From contig CASFID010000002.1 in NCBI GenBank assembly GCA_949294665.1, forward strand, positions 1 to 46,499: a stretch of DNA of 46,499 bases. Reading direction: 5' to 3'. The position numbers and the translations under genes were made by a program. Shown here piece after piece: positions 16,180 through 23,550 of this stretch (its first letter is position 1; each line of letters starts with the position of its first letter). Origin of the DNA: an uncultured Eubacteriales bacterium (GTDB lineage Bacteria; Bacillota; Clostridia; Lachnospirales; Lachnospiraceae). A model generated the notes under the pieces. That model had not been told where the DNA came from and ran no database searches. It worked only from the letters and a program-made list of their open reading frames with translations.

Positions 16180-17225
16180 CAGGAGCGATCTATAAGGGGA
16201 CAGATAAGGGGCTCAGGGAGTACGCAGGGCTCGATTACTTTCGCATCGCAGCGGCGGTCATGGTGATCGCTATACACACAGGGCCGTTTTCCGGATTCAG
16301 CAAAGAACTTGATTTTATTCTGACATATTGTGTGGGACGTGTGGCGGTTCCTTTTTTCCTGATGGTGACAGGGTATTTTGTGTTGGGTGAATGGAAGCTG
16401 AACGGGCGCGCCGACGATGGGAGAGTGATCCGGTCGATGAAGAAGACGTTGTTCCTGTATGCGGCGTCCTTTGTACTCTACCTTCCGGTCAACATTTATT
16501 CGGGAGGCGTGCCAAAGAGTGCGGGAGAATTTCTCAGGATGCTCTTTTTCGACGGAGCGTTCTATCATCTGTGGTATTTCCCCGCAGTGATCATAGGATG
16601 CGCCCTGGTCCTGATATTGATGAAACATTTTTCTGTGCGTGTGGTCTTTATCACAGCCGTCCTGCTCTATCTGATCGGAGTGGGAGGGGACAGCTATTTC
16701 GGGCTTGTGAGCCGGATCCCCGGGGCCGACAGCCTGTATCATGCGATATTTGCTGTCAGCAGCTACACGCGCAACGGCATTTTCTATGCTCCTGTTTTCC
16801 TTGTTATGGGAATGACGCTACGTGCGCAACAGGAACACAGAAGAAAATGTCTTGTCATCGGACTTATGGTCAGTCTGGCGCTTATGCTCGCCGAGGGATA
16901 TTTTACGTTCAGTCAGGGGATACAGAGACACAACAGCATGTATCTGTTTCTCATCCCGGTCATGTATTTTCTGTTCCGGCTGCTCCTGTGTGTTCCGGGG
17001 AAAGCGCCGGCCTGTACGCGGGATATCTCCATGCTTGTATATATCATACACCCGGCAGTTCTGATCGGTCTGCGGGGAATAGCGGGAGTCGCCGGTTTTA
17101 CGGAAGTTCTGGTGGACAACACGCTGATACAGTTCATGAGTGTCACGGCGGTTTCATTTGTGGCGGCATTCCTGATTGTCTGCCTGTACACACGTCTGAA
17201 GGAAGGGGCGGATAGAAGTGAGTGA
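16176..17225 (+). CDS. VanT-like membrane domain (acyltransferase-3 fold), separate gene
   Basis: The start at 16176 overlaps the previous stop (ATGA) and follows GGGGAAGGGG; 349 residues. About ten hydrophobic segments are seen, beginning with GLDYFRIAAAVMVIAIHTGP and RVAVPFFLMVTGYF, which match the acyltransferase_3 membrane half of VanT. In known VanT this half is fused to the racemase and is thought to take part in L-Ser supply across the membrane. Here it ends with its own TGA, 8 bases inside the racemase gene. Alone it could be mistaken for an O-acetyltransferase. Its place between vanXY and the racemase argues for a VanT half. Confidence 0.8.
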   Translation: MTGAIYKGTDKGLREYAGLDYFRIAAAVMVIAIHTGPFSGFSKELDFILTYCVGRVAVPFFLMVTGYFVLGEWKLNGRADDGRVIRSMKKTLFLYAASFVLYLPVNIYSGGVPKSAGEFLRMLFFDGAFYHLWYFPAVIIGCALVLILMKHFSVRVVFITAVLLYLIGVGGDSYFGLVSRIPGADSLYHAIFAVSSYTRNGIFYAPVFLVMGMTLRAQQEHRRKCLVIGLMVSLALMLAEGYFTFSQGIQRHNSMYLFLIPVMYFLFRLLLCVPGKAPACTRDISMLVYIIHPAVLIGLRGIAGVAGFTEVLVDNTLIQFMSVTAVSFVAAFLIVCLYTRLKEGADRSE

Positions 17226-18378
17226 GACGGACAGAGCCTGGATCGAGGTCAGCAGAGGAAACCTGATACACAATATGAAAGAACTGCAGCGTCTCTCAGG
17301 AGACAGATGTGCTCTCATGCCGGCGGTCAAGGCGAACGCCTACGGACACGGGGACGTCCTGACGGCACGTATCCTTCAGGACGCCGGGACGGATCATTTC
17401 TGCACAGCGTCCGCAGATGAGGCGGTCCGCCTGCGCAAAGCCGGGATATCCGGCGAGATACTGATCCTCGGGTATACCTCTCCAGATGTGTTCTGGAAAC
17501 TGACACGTTACGGGCTGACGCAGACGGTGGTAGATTCTGCATTTGCCCGTGAAATATCACGGTATTGTATGCGGTCGGGCGACGGGACAAAGATCCGCGT
17601 GCACGTAGGCGTCGATACAGGGATGCACCGCCTGGGTATTCCGTACGGGAGGATCGGACTGATCGAGGAGATCTGGAATCTGGAAGGACTCGAAGTGACA
17701 GGGGTATTTTCTCATCTCTGCGTCTCCGACGGCGCCTCGGATGCAGAAGAAAAATATACAAGAGAGCAGATCCGGAGATTCCGGGATGTTCTGAAACATC
17801 TTCATGCAAAAGGGATAGACGGATTCAGAGCACACATCCAGGGAAGTTATGGGATCCTGAACTATCCGGAATATTCCTTCGACCTTGCAAGACCGGGGAT
17901 CGCCCTTTATGGATGTCTCAGTTCCAAAAACGACAGGGTGAAGGCGGATGCAGATCTCAGACCGGTCCTTTCTCTCAAGGCAAGGATCGCCAGTGTGAAG
18001 AAGCTGGCAGCCGGTGAATCCGCAGGATATGGACTGACCTATACAGCCGGTGCGGACAGACGGATCGCAGTTGTCACTGCGGGATATGCGGACGGGATCC
18101 CCCGCAGTCTCTCGAACTGCGGGACGGTTCTTGTGCGGGGCAGAAAAGTCCCGGTCATAGGACGTATCTGTATGGATCAGCTTACTCTGGACGTGACGGA
18201 GGCGCCGGGCGCGGCGGCCGGGGACGAGGTCGTCTTTATCGGCTGTTCCCGCAGGGGGCCCGGAGTATCCTGCGACGCGGCGCTTACGGCAGAGGATATG
18301 GCGCAGACTGCCGGGACGATCACAAACGAGATACTGAGCCGGCTTGGAGCACGGCTAAAGAGGATCGAGACAGAGTAG
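17218..18378 (+). CDS. vanT: VanT-like serine/alanine racemase domain, separate gene
   Basis: This PLP-dependent fold-III racemase of 386 residues would make D-Ser (and D-Ala) for the ligase. The GTG start at 17218 lies 8 bases inside the previous gene, behind GAAGGGGCGG; no ATG is available. PLP lysine K38 sits in PAVKANAYGHG and the catalytic Tyr271 in AGYGLTYTA. In the segment equivalent to INYEV of Geobacillus alanine racemase, this protein reads ITNEI, so N370 replaces the gating Tyr354. Asn there is the VanT state and, as I recall published mutagenesis, favours serine. The domain is cytoplasmic once separated from its membrane partner. Confidence 0.85.
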   Translation: MSETDRAWIEVSRGNLIHNMKELQRLSGDRCALMPAVKANAYGHGDVLTARILQDAGTDHFCTASADEAVRLRKAGISGEILILGYTSPDVFWKLTRYGLTQTVVDSAFAREISRYCMRSGDGTKIRVHVGVDTGMHRLGIPYGRIGLIEEIWNLEGLEVTGVFSHLCVSDGASDAEEKYTREQIRRFRDVLKHLHAKGIDGFRAHIQGSYGILNYPEYSFDLARPGIALYGCLSSKNDRVKADADLRPVLSLKARIASVKKLAAGESAGYGLTYTAGADRRIAVVTAGYADGIPRSLSNCGTVLVRGRKVPVIGRICMDQLTLDVTEAPGAAAGDEVVFIGCSRRGPGVSCDAALTAEDMAQTAGTITNEILSRLGARLKRIETE

Positions 18379-18399
18379 GATCGCAGAAAAGTACAAAAG

Positions 18400-18446
18400 G
18401 CCGGATCTCTCAGTATGCAGCGAAGGACTGGGAGATCCGGCGTCTT
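18400..18446 (+). terminator. Terminator of the vanG-type operon
   Basis: GCCGGATCTCTCAGT (18400-18414) pairs with ACTGGGAGATCCGGC (18427-18441), followed by GTCTTT. The stem is long; the T run is short. Confidence 0.75.
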
Positions 18447-18659
18447 TACTTACATTTAACATTTTTCTTATGCAAACGGTCTGGACTTTATTATAAAATA
18501 GACTACATATAACAAGAAATGAACGGGAATCCTGAACAGTTGATTATTGAGAAAGAAAAGCGTATGATAATGTGCAGGAGAGCCGCGGAGAGGCTGAACT
18601 GTAAGTTTCAGCTGATGGCAAACGGGAACAGGCTGTGTTGATTGCATAAGGAGGAGAAA

Positions 18660-20744
18660 ATGAATAATTTCTACATGAACAGGGAATTGTCGTGGCTGAA
18701 ATTCAATGAAAGAGTGCTCGAAGAGGCGGAGAACAGCGAGGTACCGCTCTGTGAGCGCATGAATTTCGTGTCGATCTACCAGAGCAACCTGGACGAGTTC
18801 TTCCGGGTCAGAGTGGGATCTCTTCAGGATCAGATGCTGATTAATAAGAAGATCCGCGACAGTAAGACGAATATGACGTCAGAGGAGCAGATCAGGGCGA
18901 TCCTGAAAGTTGTGAAAAAGCTCAATAAGAGAAAGGACGCCGCATATAAGAAGCTGATGGATAAAGTGGCGGAATACGGGATCAGTCTGATCGATTTTAC
19001 TATGGCAAGTCCCGAGGAAAAGAAATTTCTTGAGCAGTATTTTAACCATGAGATCGTGCCGTTGAGTTCCCCTACGGTCGTGGGAAAGAGACAGCCTTTT
19101 CCGTTCCTGAGGAACCAGGAGATCTATGCGGTGGTCGTACTTGAGACAAGAAGCGGAAAAGAGAGAATCGGAATCATTCCCTGTACGAATAATATGGTAG
19201 AGCGTCTTGTAGCTCTTCCGGGAGACAAAGGCAGATACATCCTCTCAGAGGATATCGTACTTCATTATATCGGCAAAGTATTTAAGGGATACAAGGTGAT
19301 CGGCAAGTCGCTGATCCGTGTCGTGCGGAACGCGGATATCGATGCGGACGCGCTGTATGATGAGGATCTGGATTACCGTGAGTTCATGGCAGATCTGATG
19401 AAAGAGAGAAAGAAGCTCTCTCCGGTGCGTCTCGATATGTCCCGGGAGATCGACCACTCTGTAGTGGAGTCTCTCTGCAGATATCTGGACGTGTCATCGG
19501 AGAGAGTCTTCCGCAGCAACGCCCCGCTTGACCTGTCCTTTGTGTTCAAACTCCAGGATCTGCTGCGTATGCATCCCGAGCTGTTCTATGAGAGGAGAGT
19601 TCCCCAGAAATCAGCTTCGTTCCGCGACGGAGAGAGCATCTTAAAACAGATCGAGGAGGAGGACAAGCTGCTGTCCTATCCGTACGAGTCGATCCGTCCG
19701 TTTCTGCGCATGCTCAATGAGGCGGCAGAAGATGAAACTGTCATCTCCATCAAAATGACGCTCTACCGTCTGGCAAAACAGAGCAAGATCATAGAGGCGC
19801 TTTGTGAAGCGGCGGAAAACGGGAAAGAAGTCGTCGTCCTTGTGGAATTGAGAGCACGATTTGATGAGGAGAACAATATCCGCTGGTCGCGTATGCTCGA
19901 GAAAGCGGGCTGCCAGATCATCTACGGACTCGAGGGCTTCAAAGTGCATTCGAAGCTGTGTCTGATCACAAAGAGAGGGGACGGGGGGATCGAGTATATC
20001 ACGCAGATCGGGACCGGAAATTACAACGAGAAGACGGCCCGCCTCTATACCGATCTGTCTCTTATGACGGCTGATGAACAGATCGGGATAGATGCGGCGA
20101 AAGTGTTCCAGGCGCTGACTAAGGGAGAGGCCGTGGAGGAATCCGATCATCTGCTCGTAGCTCCGAAATGTCTGCAGAATCGTGTGATCGATATGATCGA
20201 CGAGGAGATCGAACATAAAAAGAACGGCGGGGATGCATATATCGGACTGAAACTGAACTCCCTGACGGACAAGAAGATCATTGACAAACTGGCAGAGGCG
20301 TCCAGGGCCGGAGTGCACATTGATATGATCATCCGCGGAATAAGCTGTCTGATCCCACAGGTGAAAGGTGAGACAGAGAATATCCGGATCATCAGCATTG
20401 TGGGCCGATTCCTGGAGCATTCCAGGATTTATATCTTCGGATGCGGGGAACAGAGGAAGTATTACATCTCCTCCGCCGATTTTATGACAAGAAATACAGT
20501 GAAGCGGGTAGAGGTCGCGGCTCCGGTCTACGCGCCGGCGATAAAGTCGAGGATCCAGGGGATGTTTGACCTGATGCTCAGTGATAACAAAAAGGCCCGC
20601 GAGGAGAACAAAGACGGAAGTTATACTCTTGTCAGATGTGAGGGAGAGCCCATCAATTCCCAGGAAATTCTCTATCAGGAGGCCTATGATAAAGCGGCAC
20701 AGAGAAACGCCGGTCCGGCAGCGGACGGCGCCGAAGAAGAGTAA
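18660..20744 (+). CDS. ppk1: Polyphosphate kinase 1
   Basis: It reversibly polymerises the gamma phosphate of ATP into inorganic polyphosphate. The start at 18660 (MNNFYMNRELSWL) follows AAGGAGGAG; the 694 residues are full length. The N-terminal domain opens with the NRELSWLxFNxRVLEEA signature. The two phospholipase-D-like catalytic domains show the phosphorylated histidine region FKVHSKLCL (about residue 428) and the second histidine in FLEHSRIYIF (about 586). ADFMTRN is also present. A hairpin (CGGGCAGG/CCTGCCCGG) separates it from corA 58 bases downstream. With the CYTH protein it forms a polyphosphate neighbourhood. Confidence 0.96.
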   Translation: MNNFYMNRELSWLKFNERVLEEAENSEVPLCERMNFVSIYQSNLDEFFRVRVGSLQDQMLINKKIRDSKTNMTSEEQIRAILKVVKKLNKRKDAAYKKLMDKVAEYGISLIDFTMASPEEKKFLEQYFNHEIVPLSSPTVVGKRQPFPFLRNQEIYAVVVLETRSGKERIGIIPCTNNMVERLVALPGDKGRYILSEDIVLHYIGKVFKGYKVIGKSLIRVVRNADIDADALYDEDLDYREFMADLMKERKKLSPVRLDMSREIDHSVVESLCRYLDVSSERVFRSNAPLDLSFVFKLQDLLRMHPELFYERRVPQKSASFRDGESILKQIEEEDKLLSYPYESIRPFLRMLNEAAEDETVISIKMTLYRLAKQSKIIEALCEAAENGKEVVVLVELRARFDEENNIRWSRMLEKAGCQIIYGLEGFKVHSKLCLITKRGDGGIEYITQIGTGNYNEKTARLYTDLSLMTADEQIGIDAAKVFQALTKGEAVEESDHLLVAPKCLQNRVIDMIDEEIEHKKNGGDAYIGLKLNSLTDKKIIDKLAEASRAGVHIDMIIRGISCLIPQVKGETENIRIISIVGRFLEHSRIYIFGCGEQRKYYISSADFMTRNTVKRVEVAAPVYAPAIKSRIQGMFDLMLSDNKKAREENKDGSYTLVRCEGEPINSQEILYQEAYDKAAQRNAGPAADGAEEE

Positions 20745-20801
20745 TACCCGGCGGGCAGGGAAAGGGCCTGCCCGGGACAATAAAGTTCAGCAGGTGATAA
20801 C

Positions 20802-21713
20802 ATGATTTACAGATTTGGCGAACAGCTTATACCGGTGACGCAGGAGGAATGGGAGACAGATCAGGCGCCGGCCGTCTTTGTCACAGACTCGAAAAAGGCC
20901 GACGCAGTCCTTGAAAAAGCAGGGATCATCTATGAAAATGAAATCCAGGTGGCAAAGATCGGTTTCTGCCGGCTTGAGAATCAGCAGGACTGCGTAGTCG
21001 GAACACTCTGCATACCGAAACTGCTTGACGTGCTCGGCAGCAGGTACCGGATGTATTTTTTCGTCAACAGGAGCAATGTGGTGATCGTTGACGACGAGGA
21101 TTTTTCCGAGCGGCTGATTCGCCGCATACAGCAGAAAAAGACGCATCAGGGCGAGACAAAGGAACGTTTCCTGTACAATTATATTTCCGAGTTTATCAGC
21201 AGGGATCTTGAGATGCTTGTGGCATATGAGAGAAGGCTTCTGAGGATGGAGGAGGACGTCAGTCAGGAGAATATCGCCAATTTTCAGACAAAGCTGATGC
21301 CTATCCGGCGGGAACTTTTGAACCTTCGCAGCTATTACGATGAGATGATGGACCTGACAAAGGAACTTGAAGAGAACGAAAACGGGTTTTTCCTAAAGAA
21401 GCACCTGAAGTATTTCGGAACATTGACAGACCGGGCGGATCGTCTTATGAGCCGGACAAGTCATCTGCTTGAGTATGCCCAGCAGGTAAAAGACTCCTAC
21501 CAGGCTCAGATCGACGCCAGACAGAACAGCAATATGCAGTTCCTGACTGTGATATCCACGATCTTCTTCCCACTGACGCTGATCACCGGATGGTATGGGA
21601 TGAATTTTAAAGACATGCCGGGACTTGACGACGGATTTCCCTTTGTCGTCGTGCTGAGCATAGTGGTTATCGTGGGATGTATTGTTATTTTTAAAAGAAA
21701 ACACATTTTATAA
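20802..21713 (+). CDS. corA: CorA-family magnesium/divalent cation channel
   Basis: The 303-residue protein has a soluble, helix-rich N-terminal domain and two C-terminal membrane helices (about 244-265 and 275-298). The diagnostic GMN motif is in WYGMNFKD at the end of the first helix. It is expected to move Mg2+ into the cell as a pentamer. Its end overlaps the convergent XRE gene by 6 bases, and no terminator follows directly; the nearest plus-strand hairpin with a T run is at 22168-22216. Confidence 0.92.
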   Translation: MIYRFGEQLIPVTQEEWETDQAPAVFVTDSKKADAVLEKAGIIYENEIQVAKIGFCRLENQQDCVVGTLCIPKLLDVLGSRYRMYFFVNRSNVVIVDDEDFSERLIRRIQQKKTHQGETKERFLYNYISEFISRDLEMLVAYERRLLRMEEDVSQENIANFQTKLMPIRRELLNLRSYYDEMMDLTKELEENENGFFLKKHLKYFGTLTDRADRLMSRTSHLLEYAQQVKDSYQAQIDARQNSNMQFLTVISTIFFPLTLITGWYGMNFKDMPGLDDGFPFVVVLSIVVIVGCIVIFKRKHIL

Positions 21714-22088
21714 AGTCATGTTTAATACCCTGTGTGTCAGTTTCCGGTCATCCTCTTCTGCATTTCGATAATGGATCAGCAGATCGACTTCTTCTTTTGT
21801 GAGGTAGATCGTGTCTGTGCTTTCTATTTCCATTCCGATGTAATAAGGACCGGTGTTCTGGTTGATGACGCCGGCGCCGGTGCATGGCTTCAGGATAAGC
21901 TCTTCGAGAGTGACATGATAGATATCCGCGATACGGATAATGATATCCAGATCCGGGATACGCTTTCCTGTCTCGTAATTGGAGTATGCCTGCCGTGAGA
22001 TATTCAGTCTGCCGCTGATCTGTGTCTGCGTATAGCCATGATCGATCCTCAGCCGGCGTAGATTCGCCGCAAGTTGAATATTAGACAC
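21708..22088 (-). CDS. XRE-family helix-turn-helix regulator
   Basis: The 126-residue protein carries an N-terminal Cro/C1-type HTH: IQLAANLRRLRIDHGYTQTQISGRLNISRQAYSNYE spans about residues 4-39, and RIPDLDIIIRIADIYHVTLEELI completes the five-helix fold to residue 66. The rest is a short C-terminal part with LTKEEVDLLIHYRNAEEDD, a pattern common in clostridial XRE proteins. Its targets are unknown. An inverted repeat bracketing its probable -10 suggests autoregulation. Confidence 0.9.
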   Translation of the reverse strand: MSNIQLAANLRRLRIDHGYTQTQISGRLNISRQAYSNYETGKRIPDLDIIIRIADIYHVTLEELILKPCTGAGVINQNTGPYYIGMEIESTDTIYLTKEEVDLLIHYRNAEEDDRKLTHRVLNMTL

Positions 22089-22107
22089 GAAAACACCTCC
22101 TCCGTTT

Positions 22108-22151
22108 ACAGGAAACTAAAAACACTTCACTATTATATCAATTTTTCCTGT
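22108..22151 (-). promoter_or_regulatory. Inverted repeat around the XRE gene promoter
   Basis: ACAGGAAA (22108-22115) and TTTCCTGT (22144-22151) are perfect 8-base inverted arms. A minus-strand TATAAT (22132-22137) lies between them. The arrangement suits an autoregulatory operator, with no direct proof. Confidence 0.4.
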
Positions 22152-22167
22152 GAATAAGGTGTTATGC

Positions 22168-22216
22168 AACGCAACGGGGAAAATATAAAATAAGCAACAA
22201 AACGTTGCGTTTTTTG
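22168..22216 (+). terminator. Plus-strand hairpin with T run
   Basis: AACGCAACG (22168-22176) pairs with CGTTGCGTT (22203-22211), followed by further T. The plus-strand polarity means it would stop corA read-through, not the minus-strand genes around it. Confidence 0.5.
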
Positions 22217-22236
22217 AAAAAACCAGGATCCGGATC

Positions 22237-22686
22237 CTATTTTTTGCTTAGGGCACTGTTATGATACTCGGGGGAATAAGTGACGTCCTCTTTCAGCCAC
22301 TCTGGCGGCTCGTATGTGCGGGCTGTATTCTCATCCGGAAATTCGATCTCGGCGATTACAAGAGGGGCGAGATCTCCTTCAAATATATCCAGTTCGAGAC
22401 AGAGCCCGTGTTCAAGCGGGACAACATATCTCCTCTTGGATATGATCCGTCCGTCCGCTTTGGCGATCAGATGCGCGTAGGCGGACCGGGTGAGCGGAAG
22501 GTTATATTCCTCCCGGACCATAAGGCCCTTTGATTTATAGGTCAGAAAATATTCGTCGTTATCCCTGCGGATGCGCACTACGGGTTCTGTGCAGAGATAG
22601 CCCTGTTCGATACGACGGCATGGATAGTCCTCGGGCCGAAATGGAAGACGGTCCATATCCGGAAGAAATTTGCGTTCGATTTCCAT
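22237..22686 (-). CDS. CYTH-domain protein (triphosphate tunnel enzyme family)
   Basis: The 149-residue protein begins with MEIERKFLP, the ExExK signature of CYTH enzymes, followed by alternating charged strands (RIRRDNDEYFLTYKSKG, LELDIFEG, IAEIEFPDE) that form the tunnel. Known members hydrolyse inorganic triphosphate, thiamine triphosphate or long-chain polyphosphate, or cyclise ATP. The small single-domain form here best fits a triphosphatase. Proximity to ppk1 suggests phosphate-polymer metabolism, as an inference. An XRE gene lies downstream in the same direction, about 150 bases away. Confidence 0.88.
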   Translation of the reverse strand: MEIERKFLPDMDRLPFRPEDYPCRRIEQGYLCTEPVVRIRRDNDEYFLTYKSKGLMVREEYNLPLTRSAYAHLIAKADGRIISKRRYVVPLEHGLCLELDIFEGDLAPLVIAEIEFPDENTARTYEPPEWLKEDVTYSPEYHNSALSKK

Positions 22687-22784
22687 ATGATTTTTACTCC
22701 TTGTCTGTCATCAGGCGAGTTGTTATACTGAATCTATTATATGAAAAAATGACCTGTTCTTCCAGTGTAAAATGTGCAGTAATC

Positions 22785-22813
22785 TTGTAACCGTCCGGTA
22801 CATTCGATATAAT
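22785..22813 (+). promoter_or_regulatory. Promoter of the DJ-1/PfpI gene
   Basis: TTGTAA (22785-22790), a 17-base spacer and TATAAT (22808-22813), 31 bases before the start codon. Confidence 0.7.
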
Positions 22814-22844
22814 TAAAAAAGACTTGACCAGGAGGTAATCTATA

Positions 22845-23396
22845 ATGAAGAAAGTATGTGTTTTTTTAGCAGATGGTTTTGAAGAGATCGAGGGCCTGAC
22901 TGTCGTTGACATCCTGCGCCGGGCAGGGGTTGAGACAGAGACTGTTTCAGTCATGGACAGCAAACGGATCCAGGGCTCTCACAATATTTTCGTAGAGGCT
23001 GACAGCCTGTTTGAGGAAGCAGATATTGCAGGTGCGGACATGCTCGTACTTCCGGGAGGAATGCCGGGCACGCTCCATCTCAGGGATCACAGGGGGCTTC
23101 AGGACAGGCTTCTTGCAGCTGCGGAGCAGGGAAAACATCTTGCTGCGATCTGCGCGGCGCCCACTGTTCTGAGCGGCCTTGGACTTCTCAGAGGGAAGCG
23201 GGCATGCGTGTATCCGTCCTTTGAGGATCAGCTGGACTGCGCGGAGGTGCTTCAGGTGCCTGCGGTCACGGATGGGAACATAACAACGGGGCGCGGCATG
23301 GGGGCGGCGATCCCGTTTGCGCTCGAGCTGACTTCGATCCTCTGTGGGAGAGGGAAAGCAGAAGAAGTGAAGTCCTCTGTCGTATATGAAGGATAA
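22845..23396 (+). CDS. DJ-1/PfpI family protein
   Basis: The 183-residue protein has a class-I amidotransferase-like fold. The conserved cysteine is C103 in AAICAAPTVL at the nucleophile elbow, and the supporting glutamate lies in GFEEIE (13-16), as in DJ-1. Members act as protein/metabolite deglycases, glyoxalases or redox chaperones; which applies here is unknown. AGGAGG precedes the ATG. It is a single gene with its own promoter; the following gene also has its own. Confidence 0.9.
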   Translation: MKKVCVFLADGFEEIEGLTVVDILRRAGVETETVSVMDSKRIQGSHNIFVEADSLFEEADIAGADMLVLPGGMPGTLHLRDHRGLQDRLLAAAEQGKHLAAICAAPTVLSGLGLLRGKRACVYPSFEDQLDCAEVLQVPAVTDGNITTGRGMGAAIPFALELTSILCGRGKAEEVKSSVVYEG

Positions 23397-23433
23397 GGCA
23401 GTGCGAACTCAATATATTTACGGGAAAAAAGAC

Positions 23434-23462
23434 TGGAAATATGCGGTTTTATGTGCTATACT
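23434..23462 (+). promoter_or_regulatory. Promoter of trigger factor
   Basis: TGGAAA (23434-23439), a 17-base spacer and an extended -10, TGCTATACT (TATACT at 23457-23462). Confidence 0.55.
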
Positions 23463-23550
23463 AATTCAGTGACTGCAAAGGTATGTCCTGATGTGTGTTC
23501 TGACTGAAAACGCGGACAATTCTCACTTTGCACATTCAAGGAGGAAGAAA

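Noticed and set aside
16391-17215. 274-residue plus-strand ORF inside the VanT membrane gene
   Set aside because: It is a frame shadow: composition is low-complexity Arg/Ser/Gly and it has no start signal; the membrane frame is clearly real.
16176-17225. Independent O-acetyltransferase gene
   Set aside because: The fold alone allows it, but four-base overlap with vanXY, overlap with the racemase and VanT-like N-terminal motifs favour a VanT half.
17218-18378. Second housekeeping alanine racemase
   Set aside because: Asn at the Tyr354 position and the operon context point to VanT.
22168-22216. Terminator of the CYTH gene or an XRE operator
   Set aside because: The T run is on the plus strand while both neighbouring genes read minus; it fits only corA read-through.
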